Below, piece by piece: positions 16,026-17,804 of a stretch of DNA of 17,804 nucleotides. The notes beneath the pieces were generated by a model that saw only the letters and a program-made list of their open reading frames with translations, searched no databases and was not told where the DNA came from. Both the position numbers and the translations under genes were made by a program. Source of the stretch: DAOOVD01 sp035369845 (lineage in GTDB: Bacteria > Bacillota > Desulfotomaculia > Desulfotomaculales > Pelotomaculaceae); the NCBI GenBank assembly GCA_035369845.1, contig DAOOVD010000050.1, positions 1 to 17,804 of the forward strand. Reading direction: 5' to 3'. The first letter of the stretch is position 1; every line of letters begins with the position of its first letter.

Positions 16026-17276
16026 TTGTTTCCTTTTTTGCAGATCATACCGTTGATTTTGGTAGCATTTCTGCAGGCTTTTCAGGATCCCCAGTTCTTG
16101 CCGCTGTATCTTGTGGTGGTTGCCGTCATAGCCGTTCAGTACAACCGGATGGAAAAGATCAGAGAGAGTTTTTTCGGGGTCAGAACGAGGCGTGCCGGAG
16201 CCGACATCCTTGCGGCCGCCGGTTTCGGGCTGATCGGAGGGCTTGCCGGGAGCCTCGTTCTGATCTTTGTAGGCCTTACCATCTCGGGGGAACTTTACTA
16301 TCTTTGGCCGGTGGCGATCCTGCTGATGCTGGTAGACATGCGCTTTCTGTGTTTTGCCTATGCCGGCGGTATTCTCGCCCTTTCCAATCTTTTGCTGGGT
16401 TTCCCCCGCATCAATGTTCCCCAGATCATTGCTTTGGTGGCCATCCTCCATATGGTGGAAAGCTTTTTAATTCTGGCCGGCGGGCATCTCGGAGCAGTCC
16501 CGGCATATGTAAAGACGCCGGAGAACAGAGTCATCGGCGGGTTCACCCTTCAAAAATTCTGGCCCATTCCCATCATCGCCCTGGCTGTGGGAATGGCCGG
16601 AACAGTGGAAGGGGGTATTGACATGCCGGCTTGGTGGCCGCTGATAAAGCCGGATGTGCCCGGCAACCCGGAAAGCCTGGTTTATTTCATGCTGCCGCTG
16701 GTGGCGGGGCTCGGCTACGGCGATATCGCAATTGCCAGAAGTCCGGTTGAAAAAAGCCGCCTGTCTTCGTTTTATCTGGGGGTATACAGTGTGCTTCTTC
16801 TGATCCTTGCCGTACTGGCGGGGCAGAGCCGCACGCTAGCGCTGACCGCGGCCGTTTTTTCCCCCCTCGGCCACGAGGCCGTGGTTTATATCGGCCGGAG
16901 ACTGGAGTTTAAGGGGGAGCCTCTCTATGTACCGCCGGACCGGGGCATGAAAATACTTGATGTGATCCCGTACAGCCCGGCCTGGAGGGCCGGTCTGCGT
17001 TCGGGTGACGTGATATATACTGTAAACGGCAGGAGGCTGGCGGGCAGATACGATTTCTACGAGCGGCTGCAAGACAGCTCTCTCCCCCTGATGGTGGACT
17101 TTTTCAGCAGATCGGCGGGCACTTATAAAATCGGCAAGATACGTCCTCCGGGATGGGGGAAGTCATGGGGGGTTATACCCGTACCCGAGGGGGAGGAGGC
17201 AGGATACTTCGAACTCCAGACAACCGGCCTGCTGGGCCGGTGGCTGAAAACGGCCTGGAAAAGAATCACGGGATAA
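16026..17276 (+). CDS. Multi-pass membrane protein with C-terminal PDZ domain, MinJ-like
   Basis: Residues 1-290 contain about eight to ten hydrophobic segments (for example 2-18, 24-40, 62-84, 92-127, 130-150, 180-197 and 255-290). A PDZ-like domain follows at about 300-365 (PPDRGMKILDVIPYSP, then AGLRSGDVIYTVNG), with a short cytoplasmic tail to 416. Size, layout and position directly after ctpB match B. subtilis MinJ (YvjD), the 397-residue protein that links DivIVA to MinD and places the division septum. Sequence identity is not something I can measure here, so the MinJ name is inference from topology and synteny. The start TTG at 16026 is 7 bases after GAGGTGG (16012-16018). Probably co-transcribed with the protease. 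Confidence 0.8.
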   Translation: MFPFLQIIPLILVAFLQAFQDPQFLPLYLVVVAVIAVQYNRMEKIRESFFGVRTRRAGADILAAAGFGLIGGLAGSLVLIFVGLTISGELYYLWPVAILLMLVDMRFLCFAYAGGILALSNLLLGFPRINVPQIIALVAILHMVESFLILAGGHLGAVPAYVKTPENRVIGGFTLQKFWPIPIIALAVGMAGTVEGGIDMPAWWPLIKPDVPGNPESLVYFMLPLVAGLGYGDIAIARSPVEKSRLSSFYLGVYSVLLLILAVLAGQSRTLALTAAVFSPLGHEAVVYIGRRLEFKGEPLYVPPDRGMKILDVIPYSPAWRAGLRSGDVIYTVNGRRLAGRYDFYERLQDSSLPLMVDFFSRSAGTYKIGKIRPPGWGKSWGVIPVPEGEEAGYFELQTTGLLGRWLKTAWKRITG

Positions 17277-17317
17277 TATGAATGACAAACTTGAAGTGCG
17301 GCCACGAAACCAGATGG

Positions 17318-17346
17318 AAACAAAGCCGGTTCCGTGGCTTTGTTTT
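17318..17346 (+). terminator. Terminator after the MinJ-like gene, with a competing upstream stem
   Basis: AAACAAAGCC (17318-17327) pairs with GGCTTTGTTT (17336-17345), ten perfect positions around an 8-base loop, ending in a T-run. An upstream segment CCACGAAACC (17302-17311) can instead pair with GGTTCCGTGG (17328-17337) in nine of ten positions. That would break the terminator stem, so the two folds are mutually exclusive. Confidence 0.8.
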
Positions 17347-17395
17347 GCAGGAGATGGATTGTCATTGAAAGAAATTGTCCTGGGGTGATGTTGTT

Positions 17396-17804
17396 TTGAA
17401 CAAGGTTCCGTACAGCGAAGATCACGACTTGAGCGCGGTGGAAAATCTGGAAAGTCTGAAAGCCATGGCCGCGGGGTGCTCGAGGTGCAGGTTGAGAGCC
17501 GGCTGTTCAGGGGTGGTTTTCGGTGAGGGGAACCCGTCCGCCCGGCTGATGCTGATCGGCGAAGGCCCGGGAGCTGACGAAGACAGGATGGGGCGCCCTT
17601 TTGTCGGCAAGGCCGGACAGCTTCTGGACAGGATTCTGGGATCGATCGGGCTGGAAAGATTTGCACATGCTTATATCGCCAATGTGGTAAAATGCAGGCC
17701 GCCCGGAAACAGGGCGCCGCGCCCCGATGAGGCTGAGCGGTGTCTACCCTGGCTTTACAGGCAGATTGAGCTGGTTTCTCCGAAAATTATCATTCTTCTC
17801 GGAA
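17396..17804 (+). CDS. udg: Uracil-DNA glycosylase, family 4/5 (Fe-S type), 3'-truncated by the window edge
   Basis: Removes uracil from DNA to start base-excision repair of deaminated cytosine. 136 codons are visible before the edge. The start TTG at 17396 is 8 bases after GGGGTG (17382-17387). The active-site motif GEGPGADEDRMGRPFVG lies near residues 56-72. The Cys residues that bind the 4Fe-4S cluster are visible: CSRC near 30-33, a Cys in NVVKCRPP near 102, and one near 118. These mark the thermostable-type family rather than the Ung family. The C-terminal motif is beyond the window. A second in-frame start cannot be excluded, because two TTG codons and an out-of-frame ATG crowd the ribosome site. 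Confidence 0.93.
   Translation, partial: MNKVPYSEDHDLSAVENLESLKAMAAGCSRCRLRAGCSGVVFGEGNPSARLMLIGEGPGADEDRMGRPFVGKAGQLLDRILGSIGLERFAHAYIANVVKCRPPGNRAPRPDEAERCLPWLYRQIELVSPKIIILLG

Overview
The window looks like a core chromosomal segment of a Gram-positive, spore-former-type clostridium. Strong GGAGG ribosome sites, many TTG starts, long-form HPF, MinJ-like and CtpB-like proteins, and GC-rich third codon positions point to the Peptococcaceae (Pelotomaculum/Desulfotomaculum relatives). That placement is inference; no rRNA or other definitive marker is present.

Layout. (1) 1-1635: the 3' part of a membrane GAF-GGDEF diguanylate cyclase, open at the left edge. (2) 1709-2452: comFC. (3) 2453-2752: a 300-base intergenic region with a cluster of DnaA-box-like 9-mers, a direct repeat and a strong promoter for a cold-shock protein gene (2753-2950), which ends in a clear terminator. 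(4) 3064-3591 hpf, then 3890-6550 secA, each with its own signals. (5) 6639-7749 prfB, encoding RF2 through a programmed +1 frameshift at an in-frame TGA. (6) 7750-8204: a non-coding region occupied by a roughly 300-base inverted-repeat element resembling a MITE, plus hairpins. (7) 8205-10976: a YitT-family membrane protein and a split transketolase (N- and C-terminal subunits), probably one operon. (8) 11035-11463: an unrecognised small protein whose centre is eight exact-length heptads encoded by 21-base DNA repeats. (9) 11824-14564: ftsE, ftsX and a coiled-coil M23 endopeptidase (EnvC-like). (10) 14813-17276: a CtpB-like S41 protease and a multi-pass membrane protein with a C-terminal PDZ domain (MinJ-like). 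(11) 17396-end: the start of a type 4/5 uracil-DNA glycosylase, cut by the right edge.

The order comFC, hpf, secA, prfB, YitT protein, ftsE, ftsX, ctpB, minJ is, as I recall it, close to the Bacillus subtilis arrangement, so this is mostly an ancient conserved block for translation, secretion and division. The transketolase pair and the heptad gene sit where B. subtilis has cccB, next to the repeat element. The division part hangs together: FtsEX is an ABC-type mechanotransmitter that controls a peptidoglycan hydrolase, the M23 gene directly behind it is the obvious partner, and the PDZ membrane protein is a candidate division-site organiser.

I do not see an obviously new defence, mobile or biosynthetic system. 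The parts least explained by known families are the DnaA-box cluster upstream of the cold-shock gene, the inverted-repeat element at 7761-8072 with the 13-bp inverted repeat beside it, and the heptad-repeat gene.
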